A stretch of DNA of 64,000 bases. Origin: Nocardia transvalensis NBRC 15921 (lineage in GTDB: Bacteria; Actinomycetota; Actinomycetes; Mycobacteriales; Mycobacteriaceae). The DNA lies in the NCBI RefSeq assembly GCF_000308875.1, contig NZ_BAGL01000006.1, forward strand, positions 54,423 to 118,422. Reading direction: 5' to 3'. How positions within the stretch are numbered: position 1 is the stretch's first letter; the number at the start of each line of letters is the position of its first letter. The position numbers were made by a program, and so were the translations under genes. The notes beneath the pieces are model-generated. The model was given only the letters and a program-made list of their open reading frames with translations, had not been told where the DNA came from and ran no database searches. Positions 25,746 through 35,931 of the stretch are shown here, piece by piece.

Positions 25746-26780
25746 ATGCCTTTCAGCAACGAACTCGACATTCGCGTCACCGATACCTCGCTGCGCGACG
25801 GCTCGCATCACAAGCGGCATCAGTTCACCGCCACCGAGGTGCGCGATATCGTCGCCGCCCTCGACGGCGCGGGCGTGCCGGTGATCGAGGTGACCCACGG
25901 CGACGGCCTGGGCGGCTCCTCGTTCAACTACGGCTTCTCGAAAACGCCTGAGCAGGAACTGGTCACGATCGCGGCGCAGACGGCCAAGCAGGCCAAGATC
26001 GCGGTACTGATGCTGCCCGGCGTCGGTGTCAAGGAGGACATCAAGGTCTCCCAAGACAACGGGGCCTCGATCGTCCGCATCGCCACCCACTGCACCGAGG
26101 CGGACGTCTCCATCCAGCACTTCGGCCTGGCCCGCGAACTCGGCCTGGAGACCGTCGGCTTCCTGATGATGTCGCACACCCAGCCGCCGGAGGTGCTGGC
26201 CCAGCAGGCGCGCATCATGGCCGACGCGGGTTGTCAGTGCGTGTACGTGGTGGATTCCGCGGGCGCGCTGGTGCTCGACGAGGTCTCCGACCGCATCTCG
26301 GCGGTGGTCGCCGAACTCGGTGACGACGCTCAGGTCGGTTTCCACGGCCACGAGAACCTCGACCTCGCGGTCGCGAATTCGGTGTACGCGGTCCGCGCGG
26401 GCGCCAAGCAGATCGACGGCAGCGCACGGCGTTTCGGTGCGGGTGCGGGCAACACTCCCGTCGAGGCCTTCGTCGGCGTCTGCGACAAGATCGGGATCAA
26501 GACCGGCATCGACTTCTTCGCCATCGCCGACGCCGCCGAGGACGTGGTCCGCCCCGCCATGCCCCAGGAATGCCTCCTCGACCGCCAGTCCCTCATGATG
26601 GGCTACGCGGGCGTCTACTCCAGCTTCCTCAAACACGCCGAACGCCAGGCCGAGCGCTACCACGTCTCCGCCGCCGAAATGCTCGTCCGCGCAGGCAAAC
26701 GCAACCTGGTAGGCGGCCAGGAAGACCAGCTGATCGACATCGCCCTGGAACTCCAGCGCGAGCAGTCCACCCCCGCCTGA
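25746..26780 (+). CDS. hsaF: 4-hydroxy-2-oxoacid aldolase HsaF
   Basis: A 344-residue DRE-TIM metallolyase. HsaF splits 4-hydroxy-2-oxohexanoate to pyruvate and propanal and channels the aldehyde to Hsa[16 protein letters not shown] near 13-27 carries the metal aspartate and catalytic arginine-histidine region; [16 protein letters not shown] supplies the metal histidines. Fifteen bases follow hsaG. The gene ends in a hairpin terminator. Confidence 0.92.
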   Translation: MPFSNELDIRVTDTSLRDGSHHKRHQFTATEVRDIVAALDGAGVPVIEVTHGDGLGGSSFNYGFSKTPEQELVTIAAQTAKQAKIAVLMLPGVGVKEDIKVSQDNGASIVRIATHCTEADVSIQHFGLARELGLETVGFLMMSHTQPPEVLAQQARIMADAGCQCVYVVDSAGALVLDEVSDRISAVVAELGDDAQVGFHGHENLDLAVANSVYAVRAGAKQIDGSARRFGAGAGNTPVEAFVGVCDKIGIKTGIDFFAIADAAEDVVRPAMPQECLLDRQSLMMGYAGVYSSFLKHAERQAERYHVSAAEMLVRAGKRNLVGGQEDQLIDIALELQREQSTPA

Positions 26781-26792
26781 CGTGGCTTGCAG

Positions 26793-26819
26793 GGGCTGGG
26801 GCGTGTCTGGCCCCAGCCC
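26793..26819 (+). terminator. Terminator of hsaEGF
   Basis: GGGCTGGGGC (26793-26802) pairs with GCCCCAGCCC (26810-26819) around a 7-base loop, 12 bases after the hsaF stop. Confidence 0.72.
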
Positions 26820-26862
26820 TTCGAGTATCGGACCGGAATGATCCTGCAGCCCAGCCAGGTGT

Positions 26863-26899
26863 ATATCTGACGTGATATCATTGATTCGAGTCAGAATAT
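26863..26899. promoter_or_regulatory. Candidate VapB operator
   Basis: ATATCTGAC (26863-26871) and GTCAGAATAT (26890-26899) are near-inverted arms flanking TGATATCA, just before the vapB ribosome site. Antitoxin autoregulation through such repeats is typical; the site itself is inferred. Confidence 0.45.
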
Positions 26900-26911
26900 C
26901 AAGGAGTGGCG

Positions 26912-27127
26912 ATGGCGCGGACTGTGATCGATCTGGATGATCAGCTGGTAGCCGACGTGTCCAAGGCGCTCGGTACCGGCACCAAGAAGGAAACTGTCAA
27001 CGCGGCGCTTCGTGAGGTTTTGGAGACCCGTCGGCGAGCGCTGGCTCTGACCCGGCTGCAGGATGCCGTCGCGGATGGTGCTTTCGATCTGGACCAACTC
27101 GATGACAAGGAGAACTACCGCCGGTGA
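26912..27127 (+). CDS. vapB: VapB-family antitoxin
   Basis: A 71-residue antitoxin with the MetJ/Arc-type ribbon-helix-helix opening RTVIDLDDQLVADVSKALGT, then TKKETVNAALREVLETRRRA and an acidic tail (LDDKENYRR) that should bind the toxin. ATG at 26912 is five bases after AAGGAG. It overlaps vapC by four bases. The module sits as an insertion between hsaEGF and the hsaADCB operon. Confidence 0.87.
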   Translation: MARTVIDLDDQLVADVSKALGTGTKKETVNAALREVLETRRRALALTRLQDAVADGAFDLDQLDDKENYRR

Positions 27128-27537
27128 GCGCGGCCGAGTTCCTGATCGACACAAGTGCATTGGTGCCTCTCATGAGGCGGGACCCTGGCGCCGCTGCGTG
27201 GCACGCTGCGGCAGCTGCTGGACTTATCGCTGTCTGCCCGATCATCGAACTCGAGTTCTTTTACACGGCCCGCTCGTTCGCCGACCGTACGCGGGCAATC
27301 GATGACATGAGAGAAGTCTTCGGATGGGAGCCCGTCGATGATCGCGCATACTCTCGTGCCTGGGAAGTCCAGGGAGAGTTGACGAAACGAGGCCAACATC
27401 GGAGTGCCGGGCCGATAGACCTCGTCGTCGCGGCCACCGCCGAACTTCGAGGGCTGACGCTCCTGCATCGCGATCACGACTTCGAGTGCATCGCAGCGAT
27501 AACCGGACAACCGCATCAATGGTTCGGTTCGTCGTAG
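27124..27537 (+). CDS. vapC: VapC-family PIN-domain toxin
   Basis: A 137-residue PIN-domain ribonuclease. Acidic active-site residues are visible in FLIDTSALVPL (D near 9), IIELEFFYTARS (E near 42), GPIDLVVAATAE (D near 97) and LLHRDHDFECIA (D near 115-117). VapC toxins cleave tRNA or rRNA; the target cannot be predicted. GTG start at 27124 overlaps vapB. Its 3' end overlaps a decayed antitoxin-like frame on the other strand by 22 bases. Confidence 0.87.
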   Translation: MSAAEFLIDTSALVPLMRRDPGAAAWHAAAAAGLIAVCPIIELEFFYTARSFADRTRAIDDMREVFGWEPVDDRAYSRAWEVQGELTKRGQHRSAGPIDLVVAATAELRGLTLLHRDHDFECIAAITGQPHQWFGSS

Positions 27538-27716
27538 CCGACACGATCCTGGTCGCCGAAGAACTCTTCAGCCTCGGCTCGGAGGGTCTTTCCATCCACG
27601 CGCGGTAGCTTGCGGTGCCGTTCGACCAGTTGCTCCGCGGTCAATGGTCGTTTGCGACGCCCTGGTTCACTGTGGCCGACTGTTGGGTCGGCGGCGATGC
27701 GTTCCAGCCGTGGCAT
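27516..27716 (-). pseudogene. C-terminal remnant of a Phd/YefM-type antitoxin
   Basis: The 66-codon frame carries RRKRPLTAEQLVERHRKLPR and VDGKTLRAEAEEFFGDQDR, which resembles the toxin-binding tail of Phd-family antitoxins. The usual N-terminal DNA-binding domain (about 50 residues) is absent and no partner toxin is present. I treat it as a relic of a second toxin-antitoxin locus; a functional short protein cannot be excluded. Confidence 0.45.
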
Positions 27717-27774
27717 GAATCGACTTTGAATCCATCGACGGCTGGGGACGCTGAACCTGGCGCGTCTTCGATCG

Positions 27775-28365
27775 TCACAACCAGGTGTCGAGGGTTGTGG
27801 TGGTGAGGAAGTGGTCCAGGTCGGCTCGCCAGGGGGCGGGGACGGTCTTCTCGGGTTCTATGGCGGTGTATTGGCCTCGGTAGAACAGCAGCGGCCTGCC
27901 GGAGTCCGTGGACTCCGACAGGGCCTGTACCCGGCCGATCACGATGTGGTGATCGCCGCCGTCCACGACGCTCGCCACCGTGCACTGGATCGTGGCGAGG
28001 GCGTCGTCCAGGAGCGGGAGCTCCAGGTCGGAAGGGTGCCAGTCGATTCCGGCGAACTTGTCGGGTTCGCGGGAGCCGAAGCGGGCGCAGACCGGCTGTT
28101 GTTCCTCGGCGAGGACGTTCACGCAGAAGCGGCCGGCCCGCTCGATCGCCGCCCAGGTGCGCGAGCCCTTGGTGGGGCAGAACAGCACCATCGGCGGATC
28201 GAGCGACAGCGCGGCGAAGGACTGGCAGGCGAAGCCCACGGGCCCGCCCTCCTCGTCCAGCGTCGTGATCACGGTGATGCCAGTGCAGAACTGCCCCAGC
28301 ACATTCCGGAACTGCCGCGCATCGATCTCGGGAAGATCGGTGCCCGCCACGCCGTCCGCCGTCAT
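27775..28365 (-). CDS. hsaB: Flavin reductase HsaB
   Basis: A 196-residue short-chain flavin reductase that supplies reduced FMN to the monooxygenase HsaA. Family motifs are FCTGITVITTLDEEGGPVGF (near 26-45), QSFAALSLDPPMVLFCP (near 48-64) and the C-terminal PLLFYRGQYTAIEP. ATG at 28365. Order hsaA-hsaD-hsaC-hsaB is as in mycobacteria. Last gene of the operon. Confidence 0.92.
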   Translation of the reverse strand: MTADGVAGTDLPEIDARQFRNVLGQFCTGITVITTLDEEGGPVGFACQSFAALSLDPPMVLFCPTKGSRTWAAIERAGRFCVNVLAEEQQPVCARFGSREPDKFAGIDWHPSDLELPLLDDALATIQCTVASVVDGGDHHIVIGRVQALSESTDSGRPLLFYRGQYTAIEPEKTVPAPWRADLDHFLTTTTLDTWL

Positions 28366-28382
28366 GTGAACTCCTGACTCGC

Positions 28383-30161
<1,779 letters not shown>

Positions 30162-31325
30162 CTACACCATCCCGTCCGTGACGGGGAGGCCGAACGCGTG
30201 GGTGCCGTACATGGTGTAGGCGCGCTCGGGATCGTTGGCGGCGTGCACGCGGCCCGCGTGGGCGTCGCGCCAGAACCGTTGCAGCGGAGTGCCGTTCGCC
30301 AGCGCGGTGGCGCCGGAACTTTCGAACAGCTTGTCGATCGAGGTGATGGCCCGGCCGGTCGCGCGAACCTGGTCGCGGCGCGCCCGCGCGCGCACGTCGA
30401 ACGGGATCTCCTCGCCGGCCACCAGCAGCGCGTACTCGTCGGCGACATTGCCCGACAGCTGCCGCCAGGCGGCGTCGATATCGCTGGCCGCCTCGGCGAT
30501 GCGGACCTTGGCGAACGGGTCGTCCTTGGCCTTCTCGCCGGCGTAGGCGGCGCGGATGCGCTTGCCCTGATGCTCGACGTGCGCGTCGAGCGCGCCGTAG
30601 GCCATGCCGACGATAGGCGCGGAGATGGTGGTGGGATGGATGGTGCCCCAAGGCATCTTGTACACCGGATCCGTATTCTGCTCCAGGCCCGGCGCTTTCA
30701 GCTCGCTCATGGCGCGGAAGGACAGGAAGCGGTGCCGCGGCACGAAGACGTTGTCCACGACGACGGTGTTGGAGCCGGTGCCCTTGAGCCCCACCACATT
30801 CCACACGTCGTCGATGCGGTAGTCGCTGCGCGGGATCAGGAAGCTGCCGAAGTCGACCGGCTTGCCGTCCTTGATCACCGGACCGCCGACGAACACCCAG
30901 TCGGCGTGCTCGCAGCCCGACGACCAGGCCCACGAGCCGTTGACGGTGTAGCCGCCCTCGGTGACGGTGCCGGCGCCCATGGGTGCGTAGGAGGAGGAGA
31001 TCCGGACCTCGGTGTCCTCACCCCACACGTCCTGCTGCGCCTGCTGGTCGAACAGCGCCAGATGCCAGTTGTGGATGCCGATGATGCCGGCCACCCAGCC
31101 GGTGGAGCCGCACGCGCTGGCGATCTTGCGGACGGTGTCGTAGAAGATCACCGGATCCGCGGCGTAGCCGCCCCACTGCTTGGGCTGCACCAGCCGAAAG
31201 AAACCGGTCGCCTGCAGCGCCTTGATGGTTTCGTCGGGGATGCGGCGTAGATCTTCTGCCTCCTGCGCGCGCTCGCGCAGCGTCGGCAACAGCGCTTCGA
31301 CCCGCTCTATCACTTCTTGCGTCAT
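30162..31325 (-). CDS. hsaA: Flavin-dependent monooxygenase HsaA
   Basis: A 387-residue acyl-CoA-dehydrogenase-fold monooxygenase that hydroxylates 3-HSA to the catechol 3,4-DHSA using FMNH2 from HsaB. Highly conserved stretches include VQPKQWGGYAADPVIFYD, ISSSYAPMGAGTVTEGGY, GLKGTGSNTVVVDNVFVPRH and MPWGTIHPTTISAPIVGMAY. ATG at 31325 has AGGAG upstream; a GTG at 31373 would add 16 residues but lacks a ribosome site. The KstR box at 31411 drives the operon. Confidence 0.93.
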   Translation of the reverse strand: MTQEVIERVEALLPTLRERAQEAEDLRRIPDETIKALQATGFFRLVQPKQWGGYAADPVIFYDTVRKIASACGSTGWVAGIIGIHNWHLALFDQQAQQDVWGEDTEVRISSSYAPMGAGTVTEGGYTVNGSWAWSSGCEHADWVFVGGPVIKDGKPVDFGSFLIPRSDYRIDDVWNVVGLKGTGSNTVVVDNVFVPRHRFLSFRAMSELKAPGLEQNTDPVYKMPWGTIHPTTISAPIVGMAYGALDAHVEHQGKRIRAAYAGEKAKDDPFAKVRIAEAASDIDAAWRQLSGNVADEYALLVAGEEIPFDVRARARRDQVRATGRAITSIDKLFESSGATALANGTPLQRFWRDAHAGRVHAANDPERAYTMYGTHAFGLPVTDGMV

Positions 31326-31410
31326 CTCGGGGGCTGCTCCTGCCTGCTCGAATGGAACGGGTTCATCGGCCACCCGCGTGGTGTGGTGAGACCGATACTA
31401 GTCTTGAGAC

Positions 31411-31424
31411 TAGAACACGTTCTT
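31411..31424. promoter_or_regulatory. KstR operator of hsaADCB
   Basis: TAGAACACGTTCTT matches the KstR consensus except for the final base. It lies 86 bases upstream of the hsaA ATG. Confidence 0.85.
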
Positions 31425-31513
31425 ATTCCTGTCGAGAACGGGTGTCCGCACCATCATAAGGGTGGCCTTTGCCTGGTCGTCAGGTGAATAGCTAGCGCTG
31501 CAGCGGACAATTT

Positions 31514-31527
31514 TGTAACGTGTTCTA
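31514..31527. promoter_or_regulatory. KstR operator of kshA
   Basis: TGTAACGTGTTCTA fits TnnAACnnGTTnnA and ends 21 bases before the kshA ATG. It is separate from the hsaA box 90 bases away, so the two divergent units have their own sites. Confidence 0.85.
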
Positions 31528-31548
31528 GTACTCAGAGGAGGGATCACG

Positions 31549-32763
31549 ATGGCAGATAGCGCACCAGCGCGCGGCGGCAAGGTCCGTGAGATCGATGTCG
31601 GGGCCGCGCCCACGCGTTATGCGCGGGGCTGGCATTGCCTGGGCCTGGCCGCACCGTTCCGCGACGGCAAGCCGCACGCCGTGCAGGCGTTCGGCACCAA
31701 GCTCGTGGTGTGGGCCGACAGCGACGGCGAGATCAAGGTGCTGGATTCCTACTGCCGGCACCTGGGTGGCGACCTCAGCATGGGTGAGATCAAGGGCGAT
31801 TCGATCGCCTGCCCGTTCCACGACTGGCGCTGGGGCGGCAACGGCCGCTGCACCTCCATCCCGTACGCGCGGCGCGTGCCGCCGCTGGCCCGCACCCGGG
31901 CGTGGATCACCATGGAGCGCAACGGGCAGCTGTTCGTCTGGCACGACTTCGAGGGCAACAAGCCGCCGGACGACATCACGATTCCCCGCATCAAGGGCCC
32001 GTACACCGATGCCGAGGGCAACGAGACCGACGAGCTCAACAGCGGGTGGACCGACTGGACCTGGGAGTCGATGCTGATCGAGGGCGCCAACTGCCGCGAG
32101 ATCATCGACAACGTGGTGGACATGGCCCACTTCTTCTACATCCACTACGCGTTCCCGACGTTCTTCAAGAACGTCTTCGAGGGGCATATCGCGACGCAGT
32201 ACCTGGAGACCAAGGGCCGTCCCGATATCGGCATGGCCTCCAAGTACGGCGGGGACACCCTGCTGAAGTCGGAGGCGTCCTACTTCGGGCCGTCGTACAT
32301 GATCAACCCGCTCACCAACATCTACAGCGGGTTCGAGGTCAACAGCGTTCTGATCAACTGCCACTACCCGGTGTCGCAGGACGCGTTCGTGCTGCAGTGG
32401 GGCATCACCCTGGAGAAGCCCAAGGGCGTCGAGGGCGAGATGGCCGACAAGCTGGCGAAGAAGATGACCGAGGGCATCAGCGTCGGCTTCCTCCAGGACG
32501 TGGAGATCTGGAAGCACAAGTCCAAGATCGACAATCCGCTGCTCTGCGAGGAGGACGGCCCCGTCTACCAGCTGCGGCGCTGGTACGACCAGTTCTACGT
32601 GGACGTCGCCGACATCGATCCGAAGATGACGCAGCGCTTCGAGTTCGAGGTCGACACGACCAAGGCGAACGAGGTCTGGGAGGCCGAGGTCGCCGAGAAC
32701 CTGCGCCGCAAGCGCGAGGCCGACGACGCGCAGGAGCAGGCCGCCCAGGAGGCGAACGCCTGA
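31549..32763 (+). CDS. kshA: 3-ketosteroid 9-alpha-hydroxylase oxygenase KshA
   Basis: A 404-residue Rieske non-heme iron oxygenase. With reductase KshB (not in this window) it hydroxylates C9 and so opens ring B together with KstD. Rieske ligands are in YCRHLGGDL (near 67-75) and CPFHDWRWGGNG (near 86-97); the mononuclear iron ligands are in DNVVDMAHFFYIHY (near 186-199). ATG at 31549 follows GAGGAGG. A small gene overlaps its stop. Confidence 0.94.
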   Translation: MADSAPARGGKVREIDVGAAPTRYARGWHCLGLAAPFRDGKPHAVQAFGTKLVVWADSDGEIKVLDSYCRHLGGDLSMGEIKGDSIACPFHDWRWGGNGRCTSIPYARRVPPLARTRAWITMERNGQLFVWHDFEGNKPPDDITIPRIKGPYTDAEGNETDELNSGWTDWTWESMLIEGANCREIIDNVVDMAHFFYIHYAFPTFFKNVFEGHIATQYLETKGRPDIGMASKYGGDTLLKSEASYFGPSYMINPLTNIYSGFEVNSVLINCHYPVSQDAFVLQWGITLEKPKGVEGEMADKLAKKMTEGISVGFLQDVEIWKHKSKIDNPLLCEEDGPVYQLRRWYDQFYVDVADIDPKMTQRFEFEVDTTKANEVWEAEVAENLRRKREADDAQEQAAQEANA

Positions 32764-33083
32764 TGGCCGGCTGGGCGAAGGCACCGGATTTCGCGGATCG
32801 TCCGGAGCGGCGGGAGCAGGTGCGCGCCCAGACGGTCGTCGACAAGAAGCGCTACCTCGAGGACGGGCTGACGCCGGTCGGGTGCCGCAGCTGCGGCACG
32901 GAGGTCCTGGTCCGCAAGGCCAGCTCGCATCAGAAGTCGGTGCAGTGGACGGTGAATCCGGCCGACCACTGCCCGGTCTTCAAGGAGCTGGCCCGCGGGC
33001 CGGGGCGCCCGGATTCCTGCCCCGCCCTGGAGGAGGCGATCGATCGGGCCGTCGACGAGGGCGTGCTGCGCGTCGACGAATAG
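32763..33083 (+). CDS. Small cysteine-containing protein downstream of kshA
   Basis: A 106-residue protein translated from an ATG that overlaps the kshA stop (TGATG). It contains CRSC (near 41-44), then ADHCPVF (near 70) and DSCPALEE (near 86), a spacing that could hold a metal or iron-sulfur centre. Mycobacteria also have an uncharacterised gene (Rv3527) after kshA; whether this is its ortholog needs alignment. Tight coupling to an oxygenase suggests an electron-transfer or assembly role, which is inference. Confidence 0.72.
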   Translation: MAGWAKAPDFADRPERREQVRAQTVVDKKRYLEDGLTPVGCRSCGTEVLVRKASSHQKSVQWTVNPADHCPVFKELARGPGRPDSCPALEEAIDRAVDEGVLRVDE

Positions 33084-33088
33084 ACGGG

Positions 33089-33122
33089 CCGGCCCGGCGC
33101 TTGGAGCGAGCCGCCGGGCCGG
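33089..33122. terminator. Bidirectional terminator between kshA unit and DUF985 gene
   Basis: CCGGCCCGGCG (33089-33099) pairs with CGCCGGGCCGG (33112-33122), an 11-base-pair stem with a 12-base loop, between the convergent ends of the kshA partner (33083) and the DUF985 gene (33131). Confidence 0.72.
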
Positions 33123-33130
33123 ACCGGCCC

Positions 33131-33538
33131 TCAGTCGAGGCGGAAGTCCGCGAAATCGAATCCCGGGGATACGAAGCAGCTGACCAGCACGTAGGCGTTC
33201 TCCGCGGGCCGCGCCGACTGGCTCACGCCGCCGGGCACCACCGCCTGCAACAACTGGCCGTGCTCCACATCCGGCCCGAGCACGACCTCCTCGCCGCCGA
33301 TATCCAGCAGCAGCGGCCCGCCGCGATGCCACAGCCAGACCTCGTCCGAGCGCACCGTATGCGGCGCGGACTTCTCCCCGGGCAGCAACAGAAAGTGGAT
33401 CGCCGTAGCCGCCGACCGCGGCCCGTCGTACCCCTTCGGCTCGAATTCCACTCCGCTGCGCCAGGTCTCACGAAACCACCCACCCTCGGGGTGCGGTTCC
33501 AGATCCAGTGCTGCCGCCAGCGCGGGGCGTTCGGTCAT
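33131..33538 (-). CDS. DUF985 cupin-fold protein
   Basis: A 135-residue DUF985/cupin-2-like protein: LEPHPEGGWFRETWRSG near the N-terminus, AIHFLLLPGEKSAPHTVRSD, EVWLWHRGGPLLLDI, and GFDFADFRL at the end. Members bind metal and their enzymatic role is mostly unknown. ATG at 33538 overlaps the stop of the TetR gene upstream, so the two are co-expressed. Confidence 0.82.
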   Translation of the reverse strand: MTERPALAAALDLEPHPEGGWFRETWRSGVEFEPKGYDGPRSAATAIHFLLLPGEKSAPHTVRSDEVWLWHRGGPLLLDIGGEEVVLGPDVEHGQLLQAVVPGGVSQSARPAENAYVLVSCFVSPGFDFADFRLD

Positions 33539-34191
33539 ATTCGGTCTCCGTCTTTTTCGCTGTAGGCCAGCGCGACCTGGGTGAACAAATCGACCCGTCG
33601 CGCGCGGGCGGTGTCGCTGCCGGGGTCTATCAGGCATTGGGTGGCGGTGCCGTCGTGTACCGCGACGAGGGCGTGGCCCAGGGCCGCGGGGTCGGGGACG
33701 GTGCGGCCCGCGCGGCTCAGGAGTTCGGCGACCACCGGGAGGAGGGCCGCGATGATCGCCTCCTCGCGGGCGGCCATGATGCGGCGCAGGGACGGATTGC
33801 GCAGCGCGTGGGCGGTGAATTCGAAGGTGATGCGAATCCACTTCTCGTCCAGGGGAACCGCGCGCAGCACCCGCTCGACGCCCTGCCGGAGATCGGTCAC
33901 CGGGGCGGGCGGATCCTCGCGCAGCACGGCGGTCACCTCGTGCAGCAACTGCTGCGACCGCTGCTCCCACATGGCGAGGAACAGCTCCTCGAGGGACGTG
34001 AAATTGGAGTAGAACGCGCCGCGCGTGAACCCGGCCCGCTCGCAGATCTGCTCGACGGTGCAGCGCCCGAAACCTTCCTCCGCGAAGGCTTCGAACGCCG
34101 CGTCGAGTAATCGCTGCCGGGTGCGGGCCCGGCGCTTGGTCAGCCGCCGTGCGGGGGCGGGCGAAGGCTCGGCCTCGGTGGACGTCGACAC
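33535..34191 (-). CDS. TetR-family regulator
   Basis: A 218-residue TetR regulator: helix-turn-helix at about 22-66 (RQRLLDAAFEAFAEEGFGRC, then TRGAFYSNFTSLEELFLAMW) and a C-terminal ligand domain. GTG start at 34191 is preceded by GGGGAGGAG. It is in one unit with the DUF985 gene and divergent from the sirtuin gene; its target is not evident. Confidence 0.83.
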   Translation of the reverse strand: MSTSTEAEPSPAPARRLTKRRARTRQRLLDAAFEAFAEEGFGRCTVEQICERAGFTRGAFYSNFTSLEELFLAMWEQRSQQLLHEVTAVLREDPPAPVTDLRQGVERVLRAVPLDEKWIRITFEFTAHALRNPSLRRIMAAREEAIIAALLPVVAELLSRAGRTVPDPAALGHALVAVHDGTATQCLIDPGSDTARARRVDLFTQVALAYSEKDGDRI

Positions 34192-34282
34192 GACCAGCTC
34201 CTCCCCACGGTGCTCGAATACACGAGCGTATCAAAAATCGCCGGCCGGGCCGCCGCGCTCGCCCGGCCCTAACCTGGAGGGC

Positions 34283-35023
34283 ATGACAGGGTGGCGACAG
34301 CGGACCGGCCCGATCGGCGTGCTCACCGGCGCGGGTATCTCGACCGACTCCGGTATCCCGGATTTCCGCGGGCCGCGCGGCGTGTGGACGAAGGATCCGA
34401 TCGCTGAACTGCTGTCGACCTATCAGAACTACGTGGCCGATCCCGGGCTGCGGCAGCGGGCCTGGCTCGCGCGCCGCGACAATCCGGCCTGGCAGGCGCG
34501 GCCCAACGACGCGCACCGGGCGCTGGCCCGGCTCGCGGATGAGCGTGACGTCCGCATCATCACCCAGAACATCGACCGGCTGCACCAGCGTGCCGGGTCG
34601 CCGCCGGAATCGGTGGTGGAGATCCACGGCAATATGTTCGAGGTCGTGTGCGTCGGCTGCGATTACACCGCCTCGATGGCCGAGACGCTCGAGCGCGTCG
34701 CGGCCGGCGAACCCGATCCGCCGTGCCCGGCCTGCGGCGGCATTCTCAAGGCCGCGACCATCATGTTCGGCCAGCAGATGGATCCCGTCAGCGTCGACGC
34801 GGCGCAGGAGATCGCGATGGCGAGCGATATCTTCCTGGCCGTCGGCAGCTCGTTGCAGGTGGAGCCGGCCGCCTCGATGTGCGCCGTCGCCGTCGAGAGC
34901 GGGGCCGACCTGATCGTCGTCAACGCCGAGCCCACGCCGTACGACCGCTGGGCGGCCGAGGTGATCCGCGATCCGATCGGTGAGGCCGTACCGAAGCTGG
35001 TGGCGGAGATCCTGGCGGGCTGA
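34283..35023 (+). CDS. SIR2-family NAD-dependent protein deacylase
   Basis: A 246-residue sirtuin. NAD-binding GAGISTDSGIPDFRGPRGVW is near 16-35, TQNIDRLHQRAG near 94-105, and the catalytic histidine is in EIHGNMFE near 115. Zinc ligands are CVGC and CPAC. It would remove acetyl or other acyl groups from lysines with NAD. ATG at 34283 follows CTGGAGGG. It ends three bases from the convergent DUF427 gene. Confidence 0.88.
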   Translation: MTGWRQRTGPIGVLTGAGISTDSGIPDFRGPRGVWTKDPIAELLSTYQNYVADPGLRQRAWLARRDNPAWQARPNDAHRALARLADERDVRIITQNIDRLHQRAGSPPESVVEIHGNMFEVVCVGCDYTASMAETLERVAAGEPDPPCPACGGILKAATIMFGQQMDPVSVDAAQEIAMASDIFLAVGSSLQVEPAASMCAVAVESGADLIVVNAEPTPYDRWAAEVIRDPIGEAVPKLVAEILAG

Positions 35024-35026
35024 CAC

Positions 35027-35779
35027 TCAGCCGAACGGCGTCTTCGGGCGCTCCTGCAGTTCGCCGTCGAGGAAGACGTCCACCTTCTCGTCGTAGAAGC
35101 AGGCCAGGCCCGCGACCTTCTGACTCTCCGGCAGCGGCGTCCGGTACAGCCACACCAGATCCGGATACTCGGCATCGCCGATGCGGACGTTGAAATATTC
35201 GGCGGTGCCCTTGTACGGGCAGCTGGTCCGCGTCGCCGACGGCGTCAGCAGTTCGGTCCGGACGTCGGTCAACGGCACGTAATACCGTGGCGGCAAACCG
35301 GTTTCGAACAGGATGTGCGGCGCGTGCGAATCGGCGACGGTCTGCCCGCCGATGGCCACCCGCACGTGCCGGGAGCTGACCAGGATGTCCACGCGGGTAT
35401 AGGGATTGCGGGGATGGACGTAGACGGGCTCGTCCTCCTCGAACCACTCGTCCATCAGGCCCCACTCCAGCCGCACCAGATCCTGTAGTTCGGGAATCGG
35501 TGAATCCGGATAGCGCAGGGCCGCAGCGGATCTCGTGACATCGTCGAGTACCACGTCGTACTCCACGCCCTCGCCGCGGCTCGGGGAGTGGCGGGTCGAC
35601 CCGGTCGGCTCCAGCTTCGCGCGCAGATCGGTGACCGGTAGATAGTAGGTCGGGTAGTAGGGGCTCTCCCAGACCAGCGTCGGCGTGACCGTATCGATCA
35701 CCAGCCGTCCGTCGGCGTAGGCCCGGACTCGTTTGGGGCTGCGCTCCGTCCGGACCCGCCCCCGAGGTGTTTCGGTCAT
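35027..35779 (-). CDS. Double DUF427 protein
   Basis: A 250-residue protein with two DUF427 repeats (about 12-115 and 125-240). Each has the family features VWESPYYPTYYLPVTDL / LFETGLPPRYYVPLTDV and the second has CPYKGTAEYFNV. The function of DUF427 is not established. ATG at 35779 was chosen over an in-frame upstream start because homologs begin near this point. Confidence 0.8.
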   Translation of the reverse strand: MTETPRGRVRTERSPKRVRAYADGRLVIDTVTPTLVWESPYYPTYYLPVTDLRAKLEPTGSTRHSPSRGEGVEYDVVLDDVTRSAAALRYPDSPIPELQDLVRLEWGLMDEWFEEDEPVYVHPRNPYTRVDILVSSRHVRVAIGGQTVADSHAPHILFETGLPPRYYVPLTDVRTELLTPSATRTSCPYKGTAEYFNVRIGDAEYPDLVWLYRTPLPESQKVAGLACFYDEKVDVFLDGELQERPKTPFG

Positions 35780-35931
35780 ACCAGCCGACGGTACTCCGGG
35801 ACGGTGAACGCGAGTGGTGGAGCGGGAGCGGGACAACTCCCGGCTCCAGCGGCGCTACCTGCGTGTTCTGCGTGCCTGCCCGGCTCGATAGGGTGGCACG
35901 GCAACATCTGGGCGAACAGAAGGTAAAGCAA

